This document shows, piece by piece, positions 11,486 to 21,428 of a stretch of 64,000 nt of DNA. Below the pieces are notes generated by a model. It did no database searches and was not told the DNA's origin. It saw only the letters and a program-made list of their open reading frames with translations. A program made the position numbers and the translations under genes. How positions within the stretch are numbered: the first letter of the stretch is position 1; each line of letters opens with the position of its first letter. Source of the stretch: Dendrocalamus latiflorus. Lineage: Eukaryota; Streptophyta; Magnoliopsida; Poales; Poaceae. The DNA lies in NCBI GenBank assembly GCA_017311315.1, contig CM029631.1, positions 9,358,514-9,422,513 of the forward strand. The letters are read 5' to 3'.

Positions 11486-11938
11486 TTAAACTACTGCGAC
11501 GTTCACGGCGGCGCGGCTCGCTCGTGGCGGGCATTCCGGCCGTGGCAGCCTCGGCAGCGGTGGCCACAGCCCGCCCCGGCAGAGCGGGCACGTCCGGCGC
11601 GTCCGGAGCCACCTGTCGACGCCGCACTCCGCGTGGAAGAAGTGCCCGCACGCCGGCACCACCCGCACGAGCTCGTCGGCCTTGGCGTACTTCGACAGGC
11701 AAATGGCGCAGCGCTGCTCCTCCGACGGCGGCGTTGGCAGCAGCGACGCCTTCTTGGCCGCCTGCTCGTACGTCATGAGCGTGCCGTCGCCCAGTCGCTC
11801 GACGTCGACGCGCACCGCGGTGCCGGCGTCGCCGTCGCATGGGCAGGAGCCCCAGGCAAAGACGGCAACGGCGACAATGAGCACCGCCACGGCGACCACC
11901 GCGGCGACCTCGAGATTAAGGGCGGCGTCGGGGCCCAT
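11486..11938 (-). CDS. Membrane-anchored RING-H2 finger protein (ATL-like E3 ligase)
   Basis: An intronless gene for 150 residues. A strongly hydrophobic helix at about residues 9-29 (rich in V and A) should anchor it in a membrane near the N-terminus. The RING-H2 finger uses Cys77, Cys80, Cys97, His99, His102, Cys105, Cys117 and Cys120, with a Trp (DRWL, residue 110) before the last CPLC as expected for E2 binding. The layout N-terminal helix then RING-H2 is that of plant ATL ubiquitin ligases, but the GLD motif between them is not evident, and the spacing between the second and third Cys (16 residues) is slightly long. The C-terminal tail of about 30 residues is Pro- and Arg-rich. The frame stays open a few codons upstream, but the first ATG is at 11938. 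Substrates cannot be inferred. Confidence 0.85.
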   Translation of the reverse strand: MGPDAALNLEVAAVVAVAVLIVAVAVFAWGSCPCDGDAGTAVRVDVERLGDGTLMTYEQAAKKASLLPTPPSEEQRCAICLSKYAKADELVRVVPACGHFFHAECGVDRWLRTRRTCPLCRGGLWPPLPRLPRPECPPRASRAAVNVAVV

Positions 11939-12351
11939 GCTTCTGGGCAAAATCAAACGGCAATATATTGTCAGTTACTCAGTACGATGTGTCTTGTGTG
12001 TGAGCAACCTTTCTTTGTGTCTTCCTTATTTGAGCTAATCAAATGGCAATCTCAGTAACCTTCCTTCTGTCTCCCTTAGCTCCTGCTTTGGTATATAAGC
12101 TCCACAGAAGAGACCATAAGCTTCCTGGCCAAGACTTAGTCAGAAAGAAAGATCAGAGGGAGATAGAGAGGCTTCCTAGAATGTTTCAGCAAATTCCCTT
12201 CCTTCTTGCAGCGGACGATTCCCTTACGTTGGAACGTAAGAATGTCTTGTTATAGTAGTTAAACACATATAGCACATATAATTTTAGAATTGATAAATTA
12301 TTTGTTTAATCTACTTAAAAAAATCTTATTTGTTTCGGTCTTGAATACTCA
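11939..12351. other. Upstream region of the RING gene
   Basis: Presumably the promoter and leader of the minus-strand RING gene. No other feature is supported; the open frame at 12043-12255 shows no domain. Confidence 0.3.
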
Positions 12352-12769
12352 TCTCCATATTCCCGGGGGATTCCCGTCCGGAGAGCCCCGCCACGTCGCC
12401 CCTGCGCGCGCTCGCGCCGGCGCGTGGCGGGGAATTTTTGGTACGGCCAGAGGAGGTATTTTCCTTGTATTTTTCGAAAATTATGTAAAGGTCTTTTTTC
12501 CTCGCGAAAAGGTCCCTGCCAGTTTTTTAGCCCCTCCACTTTGCAGGATAGCCCCCCGCGGTTTTCGAAATTGCGCACAGGTCCTCGTTTGTTTATGTAC
12601 AGGCCCTCGGTTTTTTGCGAAAAAACCTTTAACTTTTTTGAAAGTACGCATGTGCCCTCAATTTTTTTTTAAATTTTTTTTACAAACTCCTCACGGATTA
12701 TCGCCTCTTTTACTTCGGTACACACGGTGGCTGGCGTGGCGTGGCGTGGCGCCGCGCCTATGAGGCTAG
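12352..12769 (+). mobile_element. Helitron-like element, copy 1
   Basis: About 418 bp shared along its length with 61434-61854. The right end has a GC-rich imperfect palindrome (GGCGTGGCGCCGCGCC, near 12743-12758), a short spacer and CTAG followed by T, which is the 3' signature of Helitrons. There is no terminal inverted repeat and no target duplication, also as expected. The left end is less certain; a TC preceded by A at 12352 is a candidate. The interior alternates poly-T tracts with words such as CCTCGCGAAAAGGTCCCTG. No protein is encoded. Confidence 0.5.
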
Positions 12770-12782
12770 TAAACCAAAAACC

Positions 12783-12794
12783 GGGGGGGGGGGG
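12783..12794. repeat. Homopolymer G tract (12 nt)
   Basis: Twelve consecutive G residues directly after the Helitron-like copy. Length may be unreliable in the assembly. Confidence 0.8.
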
Positions 12795-13023
12795 CTATCG
12801 CTGTGTATTTCCTTCTAGATGCTGCGGACTTGTTTGGTCCTTTGACTCGTGACCAAACCTTGAGGTCTTTCTGTTTCTAGGTGAGAGCTATGAGTTGACG
12901 TGAGTAATGAAAAAGTTGTAGTAGTACGCCTAGGTGAGAGTTATGGTTAAGGTCAGTCAGACTACGCGTCGAATGGTCACATCCATACTCGCATCTGATG
13001 GCAACGTTTACACAAGGAGCTAG

Positions 13024-13272
13024 CATGGGCCTTTTCTTTTTTGCTGCGGCTTATAACTTTTGGCTGAAATTTTTGAATTTTGGCTATTTACGATACAGAT
13101 TACAGAGAGATCGATACTCACTTGCGATTTTGACTGGTACAGATGTTGGACTTTTAACGTGTACTACGTTTAACTTATAAATCCCATCTTGTAAAATACT
13201 CCGTTTAAAAGTTAGGTACTGTAGCGGCTGCGAGAAGCCGGCCGGCTTCTCACCAACCGAACAGGCCCATTG
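13024..13272 (-). mobile_element. MITE, core-block family, copy A
   Basis: About 249 bp. The ends are inverted: CATGGGCC on the left, and the complement of CAATGGGCC on the right, with GAACAGGCCC inside the right end. The core, read on the minus strand, is shared with 20945-21216 and 27835-28080: TAACTTTTAAACGGAGTATT, then a block with ACACGTTAAAAG, a block with TCTGTACCAGTCAAAATCG and CTGTAATCTGTATCGTAAA. No protein is encoded. No clean target duplication was found. Confidence 0.7.
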
Positions 13273-15867
13273 ATCGGTTCTAACCTGTAAGCTCTCGGTT
13301 GGGCACTAGCAATTAGGAATGCCAACGGATTAGAGCTCTGGTTCGGTCCATATAGTGGTGTTGGAGATGTTAACACCTTCACTACATCTAGCCGTTAATC
13401 AATCATGGTCATAGCTGTACAATTCCTTTGAGAGCTTTACGTTTATTAGACGGTTAATCGGTTACTAAAAAACCAACCAATCAGGAATGAAAGGGAGTGT
13501 TCCCCGTTCAGTTCCCATCGAGCCCTCCGCAACCACTCATGCTTCGTCTATCTTGAACTCCTATCCTTCATGTGTTTCAAATCTCACCATCGAGATGACT
13601 ACAAAAAACAGCAAGTCTACTATTCTGTTATCTTTGTGATCTAATATTATAATGGCAATGGTCTAATGGCTACTAAAAACTAATATAAATGACCACAAGA
13701 AATTCCAACTAATCGACATCAAACACTCACACGGACGAGTGGCCACAGGGTGAGAGAAATTATGGCCAGCGGCTGCAACGAGCAAGAATTGCCAATCGGC
13801 CGTGAGATGATGACCGATGGAATATTAATCTTCCGTCGCTTGAACTTACGAGGTTAATGGTAGCGGTTAAGAGTCAAATGAGTGAAGATAAAATTGCCTC
13901 TATACCCCCATTTGGTAGCACCTCTCCGATGCAATGCTGGTGAAAGCCACAGGTGCTCAGTCACAAGAACTGTCAAATTGTGCTTCGTGGACGGTCTAGA
14001 AACTTTTGAAGGACCAAACCATTTGTCAACAGATTAAATATGAACAGATAATATTTTTATCATATTTAACATAAATACATATATTTTAGATATAAATATA
14101 AATATGATTAATATCAAATATAGATATGGAGCGAATATGAATTAAAATGAATATAGTCATGAATATTTATCAGAACATAAAAACCCCTTAACCTATATAT
14201 CTAAAATCAATGAAAATACATAAATAATTTATTTTATCAAAACATTCATGAAATCTAAACAAGCATAAGTATTTTCATCCACAATAAAAATATACTCGAT
14301 AGTCAATCAGTACATAGCATAAGTATCAACAACGTGTAATTCATAGAGTACATACGATAGCAATTTGAAAAAAAAGCATAAGAACATAGTATAAGTACTA
14401 ACACACATACTATTCAGGCTTGGATGCTCTTAATTTGTTCCATGCACTTAATTTGTTTCCCTTGTATTTTCTTCTTGTTTTCCTTTTTGGTAGCAATCTC
14501 TTCATTATAAATGATTATTAATGGTTTTCTACAGTTCAAATGTAATTAACCAAAATAGTTGGGTATTTATATGTCATGGAGCGGTATAAACGACAGTATA
14601 TAAATTTTAATCTGTATGCGTATTAGCTTTAATTTACTGATGACACTAAATTTATTAGAATAAACTTAAGCAATATTTATGGGTTTCTACGATTTAAATA
14701 GGATTAACCAAATTAATAGGGTATTTGATCTAGCATCAGGACAATTTAAATGATATTGCATGAATTTAATTGATCGCATTTAACTTTTTCTCCTAACCTT
14801 TCTCTCTCCTCCCCTAATTCCTCCTTCTCTCTTTTCCTCATCTACCCGAGCCTCCCCTGGCCATTCCTTCTTTTCCTCTAGCCTTATCCTCTTCCTTCTC
14901 TCTCTTCAGTCCTCTCCTCCCCAAATCCTTCATGCTCCACCCCGTCCTTGCCCCGGACCACGACCGTCGCCATTGTCCCACATGCCTCTAGCCACTCCCT
15001 GCTACTGCACCGATTGAATCCCGGTTGCTTTAGCCCGGCCTCCATGCTAACTGCACGCACGGTGGCCTCAGTGGTGGCGAAGGTGCCAAGCTAGATGCAG
15101 ACTTCTTGTTGGGCCGAATATTCAGACTTCATTATTTTCAGATAGTCCGAGTCCGTATTCGTATTCGACGGATAGTATGCTATCATATTCATATTCGTTT
15201 CCGAAATAATAACCCGTATTTGTTTATGATCCGAGACTATCCGAAAAAAATCCGAATCACAATATTCTGTATTTAAAAATTATTCGAATCTACCGAAAAC
15301 TGTCCGATCCGTTTGCAAACCTGCTAGCAGTCCGAGTCGAGTCGCTTGCGAGCGAGTCGTATGTCGTATCCTACTTTCCTCGAGAAACCGAAGGTCAGAG
15401 GCCGCCCGGCCGGCCTGATGCAAATAATGGAGGTTATCACCTTTCACTCGTCTTGCTTGTTTAAGGTAGGTAGATTTCTTGGTAATTTCCAAGTTCTTAC
15501 TGCCCTACAACAATTAACGGTGGCTAATAGTAAAAGCCAAGCAGGTAGGAGAAACATGCCAATCACATTCACGCAACAACTTACAGAAGAAAAATTACTA
15601 GCAACATAGGATTATCAAGACATGCAAGCGCCTGGATGTGATCAAAGGCTACGAGCTGATGAGCATACCATACATATCGATCGAGCCCCAAAACAAAACC
15701 GTAGTGAGGCCGGCAGTAAGGCAGGTAGTTACCCTGTAAGCCCAAACGGGTCTCTCTCTTCTCGAAAGTCGAAACGCCCCATTGGCCACTGCTGCAGAGC
15801 AGTTATTATTATTTTTCTCCCTCTCTCTCTCTCTCTCTCTCTTCGCATCGACGGGAAGTTAATTGCC
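13273..15867. other. AT-rich intergenic DNA with degenerate repeats
   Basis: No gene is supported. About 13990-14200 is very AT-rich with repeated ATAAATATGA-like words. About 15110-15300 is a low-complexity block of TCCGA/CGGATA words of the kind found in degenerate hAT-type elements, related in style to 34188-34634. About 14760-15100 is CT-rich. A CT microsatellite at about 15821-15842 lies in the probable 5' leader of the next gene. Confidence 0.4.
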
Positions 15868-16347
15868 ATGGGAGCCTGGATGACGCTCCTGGCCGGTCTC
15901 CTCCTGGCCGCGCCGCCGTCCGTCCTCGCCACCGACCACGTCGTCGGGGGCTCGATATGGTCCATCCCTCCGAGCAGCGACCTCTACGGCGCCTGGGCGA
16001 GCAACAGGACGTTCCTCGTCGGCGACAACCTCAGTGAGTCCATCAAATGCATGTGTGAGCGTGTCAAGAACAGCCTAGTATCAATTGTTTCCTCACAAGA
16101 ACCAACCAACCATGCATCCATCCATCCTGCAGTTTTCAGGTTCGAGATGGGGTTCTACAACGTGGCGCAGGTCTCCAGACGGGAGTACGAGGACTGCACG
16201 GCGGAGGACCCCTTCAGGACCTTCCACGCTGGCCCGGCCGTCGTCCCGCTCGACGCCGCCGGCGTGCGCTACTTCATATGCACCGTCGGCAACTACTGCA
16301 CCCTTGGCGTCAAGCTGTATGTTAGTGTCCAGAATCCGCCACACTAG
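15868..16347 (+). CDS. Phytocyanin / early nodulin-like protein lacking most copper ligands
   Basis: Two exons, 15868-16033 and 16133-16347, joined by a GT-AG intron of 99 bp, give 126 residues. Residues 1-21 form a signal peptide ending near VLA/TD. The rest is a plastocyanin-like (phytocyanin) domain: GGSIWSIP, the loop FLVGDNL before the splice and IFRFEMGFYNV after it, then YEDC and FICTVGNYCTLGVKLYV. Cys77 and Cys111 are the expected disulfide pair. Of the four copper ligands in plantacyanins, Cys105 is kept, but both His positions are Tyr (64 and 110) and the axial Met/Gln is Val (115). It is therefore unlikely to bind copper as blue copper proteins do and fits the early nodulin-like group. 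There is no C-terminal GPI-type tail, so it is probably secreted. Asn-Arg-Thr at 46-48 is a glycosylation site. Confidence 0.82.
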   Translation: MGAWMTLLAGLLLAAPPSVLATDHVVGGSIWSIPPSSDLYGAWASNRTFLVGDNLSESIKCMCERVKNSLVSIVSSQEPTNHASIHPAVFRFEMGFYNVAQVSRREYEDCTAEDPFRTFHAGPAVVPLDAAGVRYFICTVGNYCTLGVKLYVSVQNPPH

Positions 16348-16911
16348 CATCAACATTTCCTCGTGCATTTGCAGTGTGCCATCTTGTATTTATCTGCAGT
16401 GACTTTTGCTGCTCGCTATCAGCCTCCTGTAAACCTGATAGATGTACTGCTATCTAACATCATCAAGTTTGATCAGCATCAGCCAAAATGTTCCAAGAAT
16501 GCAGATAAGCATTGAGAACACGCCAAACCACAGCTTTGCACAATCAACAATACTGCAGTAGACAAAATATTAGAATGGCAAAGCCAATCTAATGACAAAA
16601 TGCTGAGCCATGGCACTCAGAAGTCTCAGATAGTGTGCGTTGCAGCATTCACCACATATCAAATTGCCTTTATATAAAGCACACTACGAGTCTCACGATA
16701 CAGTAAAAGTAGCCAGCTATTCGTGGATAGCAATTTTCAGTCGCAAAGAAAAGGATACAGTCCCGGCTTACGGGGTAAAATCAGCTTTACTATTTCATAA
16801 ATTGCCACAACAAAACCAGAGAGCAATCATCTTGGGTCCAAAAATCACTGCGAACCTTGCAATCATGTTGACTTGCAAAGCAATGACAAGTTCCTAGATG
16901 ATATACTCTGC
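16348..16911. other. 3' regions of two convergent genes
   Basis: Carries the 3' UTR of the phytocyanin gene and, on the minus strand, the 3' UTR of the DnaJ gene. Nothing else was recognised. Confidence 0.4.
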
Positions 16912-19900
16912 TTACTGTTGCGCGCACTGCACTCTTTGGCCACCTCCAGGCATGTCATCATCCTCCTCGTACGCCTCCTGAGCAGCATGGGCTTGCTTCC
17001 TACGCATCTCCTCCTCGATGTTGTTGACGTCATGCATAGTGGTCTCCTCGCATTCATCTAGCTCCATGTCTGTCAGGTGGGATGCAGGCTTTGGTGGAAG
17101 CACAGCCTCAAGAGCCTTGCATTGCTCTGGTGCCAGCGAGTCGGGGAACTCCACTGTGAAGTGAATGTAGAGCTTCCCCTTCATGAAAGGCCTCTGGTAC
17201 ATTGGCATTCCCTCATCGTTTATTGCCTTGAATTGGTCTGCTCAAATTTACCAAACAAGGATTACCAACAAGTACGGTTGCATAAGTACACGGTGGTAAA
17301 GATCTACAAGGTCTTACCAGGCTTAACAACTTCACCAGGGTTTGACTTAATGAGCAGCTGCCTGTTGTCCAGATGTGTCAGAACAAATTGGAAGCCACAA
17401 AGAGCTTCAGTCAGAGATAAAGTGTGCTCATAAAAGAGATCATCGCCCTTTCTTTTGAACTTGGAGTGGTCCTTCTGCTGGATGACGAATACAATGTCTC
17501 CAGTAACAGTATCAGGCTGCAAGTAAAACACACTTATATATATTTTTGGACATCAAACCACGCTCTACAGACTATCATGCGATTGAACAAGCATACCGCC
17601 TCATCAGCTTCACCAGGGAAGGTGATCTTTTGGTTGTGTTGCATCCCCTTCTCAACGTGAACTTCCAGAACCTTCTTCTCCTGAACAACCTTCTCACCCT
17701 TGCAGCCTGGGCAGCGATCCTTCTCGTTAATGCTCTCTCCCGTCCCCTTGCACTCATTGCAGGGCTGCTGCATCTGCTGTATCATGGAAGGGCCCAACTG
17801 GCGGATAGTCACTTTCATGCCAGAACCCTGGCAGCCTGGGCACCTCATGGAAGCACCAGACTTGGAGCCCTTGCTGAAATAAACAAGGAAGTATGTTCAG
17901 GACCAGGACTGTGAAAATGATTGGCTAGCTGGGTTACTGGGAATGAGCAAATCAGACTTACCCCTTGCACTTTGAGCAGATGACATTACGAGAAAGAGAG
18001 AGCTTCTTTGAGGTACTATTGTAAAGATCTTCTAGAGAAGCTTTAAGTGGATGGATCACATCCTCTCCCCTCCTTTGCCTTCTGCCCCTGCTGCTGCCAC
18101 CACCACCTGTGCACAAAGTATGCAGAGCAATTTATTACACCAACAAAACAAAGAGTATACCAGAGTTTGACAGTCCACAGGAAAATGGGTTGTCTTCAAA
18201 CTAATGAAACAATACCTCCAAAAGAAGATCCAAAGAATGATGAGAAGATGTCAAATGGATCAGCGTGGGCACCTCCTCCGCCCATTCCTTCCTTGAGGGC
18301 ATCTTCACCATACTGATCATAGATCTCACGCTTCTCAGGGTCACTCAAAACCTCATAAGCTTGTGCAAGCTCCTTGAACTGAAAAAAAAAGAACACATAC
18401 ACCCGAAATTAGCCCCTATTATTCTACAGATCATGATAAATCAACACAAGAATTTAGCAGAAGAACTGAAATAGTATAGAAAAGCAATGAGCCAATGAGA
18501 TGGTTGCAATCACAAGATGCCATCTGTGCCTTTCCACGCGGATACCTCATTATGTAATAAGCATTCGTCAACTCCAAGAGAAACATTCGGTAAATTTATA
18601 TCAAAGCTAGCACCATTATGATAGAAAATAGAAAATTTTATATCATGACCATACATCTAAAATATCTATCTAAAGAGTTTTCAAACCGACAAAATACTCC
18701 AACCCACCACAGCATTGAAAATTTGAAATAAAAATCACAGTAACCGAACTAGCTTTGTCGTATTTACTAAGTGAGTCTGAATCACAGCTAATATGGTTAC
18801 TGTAGGAAACCCATAAGTTTCATACAGATATGTCATTGAGTTATGCAAGAATCCAAAAACACATAAGGTGCTTAACAGAGATACACAAGCCATAGGAATA
18901 TCCAGAAGGATCATCAAAAGATCCTTTGGCTAAAGAACAGACTGGACCGCTACATATTATTGTCTGTCAGCGCCATGGGATTTGGCCATTGATGAGTGAA
19001 TAACCATCCCACATGACACCATCAGCAGTGGCTTCACTCATGACTGAGTGGATAACCATCCCACGTGAAATTATCAGAACAGGCATCATGCCATCATGCA
19101 TGACCGACGGAATGCACAGTCGTCCCATGTCACAAACCTATAAGATGGGCCTCCATATGCTAGGGGGATGTTGCATGACCCACAGGGTCCTATTGCTGCC
19201 ATTCCTAACAAGTGAGCACCATCACTTTCCAAGATGTCAATGTATCCGAGGGGTTACACAGAAATTGAGCATCTTTAGCACTAATATATGTTTCATGGGG
19301 AAATTGCAGAAATGAGAAGCATAAGCTATCTTCTCATGACAGTACAGCAAAACAAGCACCATTGAATAGCAACATCCAATATCCCCAGGCGAATCCCACA
19401 AAACGAATACTACGTGACCACAAACTAAATTTATTTGCTCATTTTGGCCAATACATCTTTCTTACTAATCAAGATGCAAAATTACCCTCCCTCTCAAAAC
19501 ATGCAAGCAACTTCCTATGCAATAGCTCGCACATCAGCAGCCTCAAGTGCAGATGAACAATGTGGGTACTAAATAGTAAATACTGAATAGCAGCCAGGTG
19601 AAGTAACCAACTGTAAAATATTTTCCTTGCCTGGATAACTAGCCACAAAACATGTGAAAGCAGATCACAGCGCATACAACACAAGAACCTGGACAACGCC
19701 ACGCTTGTGCTAAGAGCTCTTTCCCTAGGTTTGTTCATACCAACAGTCATCACTTGCAGAAGGCTCTTACACCACAAATCATAGCACACGCAACACAAAC
19801 TAGAAAACCCACCAGAACCAGATCAAGAAGCCACGACGAATCCACCACATAGCCACATCACATAAGCCCTGTTCCGCTGCTCTTATTGGCTTCCGCTTAG

Positions 19901-20475
19901 AAAAACCAAAAGCCAATTCGAACACCTGGCTTCAAGAAGCCAGACTTCCCCACTTCTTTTGCTACCATCTCGCCCCGCTTCACTGGCTCCTGTCACACAC
20001 ACGCCTCTCCCTCACTTTTTCCACAGCTCGCCCCTCCTCCTGAAAGCCCCTTCTTTCAGCCATTACTATTCATAAACCATCAGCAAGAACCAATTCGAAC
20101 GCCCCCATATACACGAGGAACAGAGACACGTAGACCTACATGAATCCCTACACCACACCAAACCTAACACGAACTTTTCGCCCCCGATCTATCAACCGCG
20201 TAACAGATAAAGTCAGATCAGATCGCGCCCAAGGAACAAAAAGCAATAAAGAAAGCAGGCAGCTAAGATCCGATCGGGCCGTAAAGGAGCACAAGCAAGA
20301 GGGGAGAGGAGGGGATTGGACGGACCTTCTCCGGGTCCCCTCCCTTGTCGGGGTGGTTCTTGATGGCGGCCTTGCGGTAGGCCTTCTTGAGGTCGTCCTG
20401 GGAGGCGGTATTGGGCACCCCGAGGATCTCGTAGTACTTGGTGTTGTCGCTCTTCTTCGGCGCGCGCCCGAACAT
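16912..20475 (-). CDS. Type-A DnaJ (Hsp40) co-chaperone, farnesylated ANJ1-like
   Basis: Six exons on the minus strand: 20326-20475, 18216-18378, 17962-18106, 17597-17873, 17318-17516 and 16912-17237. All junctions are GT-AG and the sum is 1,260 nt, or 419 residues, the usual length for this family. The J domain (about 11-75) contains the HPD motif at 41-43 that stimulates Hsp70 ATPase. A Gly/Phe-rich segment (GMGGGGAHADPFDIF) follows. Then come four CxxCxGxG-type zinc-binding repeats: CSKCKGKG, CPGCQGSG, CNECKGTG and CPGCKGEK, the last with Glu in place of the final Gly. The C-terminal substrate-binding domain includes GDIVFVIQQKDH and GKLYIHFTVEFP. The protein ends in CAQQ, a CaaX prenylation motif as in plant ANJ1/J2/J3, which places it in the cytosol and at membranes. 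The first intron is 1,947 bp. Confidence 0.95.
18379..20325. other. DnaJ intron 1
   Basis: 1,947 bp, AT-rich. Near 18985-19070 the phrase 'ataaccatcccac' occurs twice about 54 bp apart. About 19867-20110 looks like a degenerate MITE with partly inverted ends (left TGTTCCGCTGC, right complement of GTTCGAATTGG). No open frame in the intron has a domain. Confidence 0.35.
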
Positions 20476-20944
20476 CTTCGCCGGCGACGGGGAGGGGGAG
20501 CCGCTCGTCGAGGTGGTGGGGAACCCTAGCTAGCCTAGCCTCCTCGGCGCCGCCGCCTCTCCTGCGGGTCGGTGGGAAGAGCAGGAGCGGAGCAGACGAG
20601 GAGGCGGCGGTCAAGGCTGGTGGCCGAGCGGAGTGAGAGGGAGGGTTTGGCCCGGTCGATACGCCTGGGCTAATGTAGAGAGCCGCCGCCACGTAAACCG
20701 CGTAGCGGAGGCGCACGTGGTGGACCGGTGGTGCGGGACGAAATGGGCCCTTAGGTATTCTTTTTGGGCCAACCCAGGCGTGGGCCCGACGAACCAGGCG
20801 AGTGGTCTGGTCCAAACCCGTGGACGTGTTGGGCCGGGCTATCGTGCGTGCTCTCACGTGACGGGTCAGTCAGCACAGGGAATTCGAATTCCACATTTCC
20901 GCTGCGCCGCGTGCGAAACGTGCCACTGCCGGGCAGCGCCCGAG
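20476..20944 (-). promoter_or_regulatory. Upstream region of the DnaJ gene
   Basis: GC-rich, with the probable 5' leader at about 20476-20640. CACGTG at 20714-20719 and 20695-20698-like ACGT cores are present, but whether they act cannot be told from sequence. Confidence 0.3.
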
Positions 20945-21216
20945 AGGTTTTGGCCTTCGGCAGGGCAAAGCCGGCCGACTTTTAGCAGCGCAAAGCCGGC
21001 CGACTTTTAGCAGCGCAATAGTATCTAACTTTTAAACGGACTATTTTCTTAAGACGGAATCTATAAGTTAAACTTAGTACACGTTAAAAGCACAACATTT
21101 GTACCAGTCAAAATCGCAAGTGCGTATCGATCTCTCCGTAATCTGTACCGTAAACAGCCAAAATTCAAAAACTTCAATCAAAAGCTATAAACCGTAGCTA
21201 AAAAGAACATGTCCTT
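20945..21216 (+). mobile_element. MITE, core-block family, copy B
   Basis: Same core as 13024-13272 in the opposite orientation: AACTTTTAAACGGACTATTT, ACACGTTAAAAGC, TTTGTACCAGTCAAAATCGC, CCGTAATCTGTACCGTAAAC, and an end like AAAAAGAACATG. Near the left end a 24-bp unit with AAAGCCGGCCGACTTTTAGC is tandemly duplicated (about 20966-21013). Exact ends are uncertain. Confidence 0.65.
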
Positions 21217-21428
21217 TACCGCGTCGCTTTCCCGCTCCGCGCAGCCGGATCCCGCCACGTAAGCAGCGGATCCTGCCCCATGCAACAGTTCCAATGGGCA
21301 GGGCGGTCGGCGAAAAGCAAAAGCAGTGATCCAGAGGGGAAAACATGGTGTGGTAATATCGGCTCGATTATACGGACGTTTTTATCTGAACGAGGCTTAC
21401 TAATGCTTAAGGTTCATTAAGGCTTACG

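Noticed and set aside
12290..12763. A 157-codon plus frame
   Set aside because: It coincides with the Helitron-like repeat, is rich in F, K and R from poly-T tracts, and is not preserved in the second copy.
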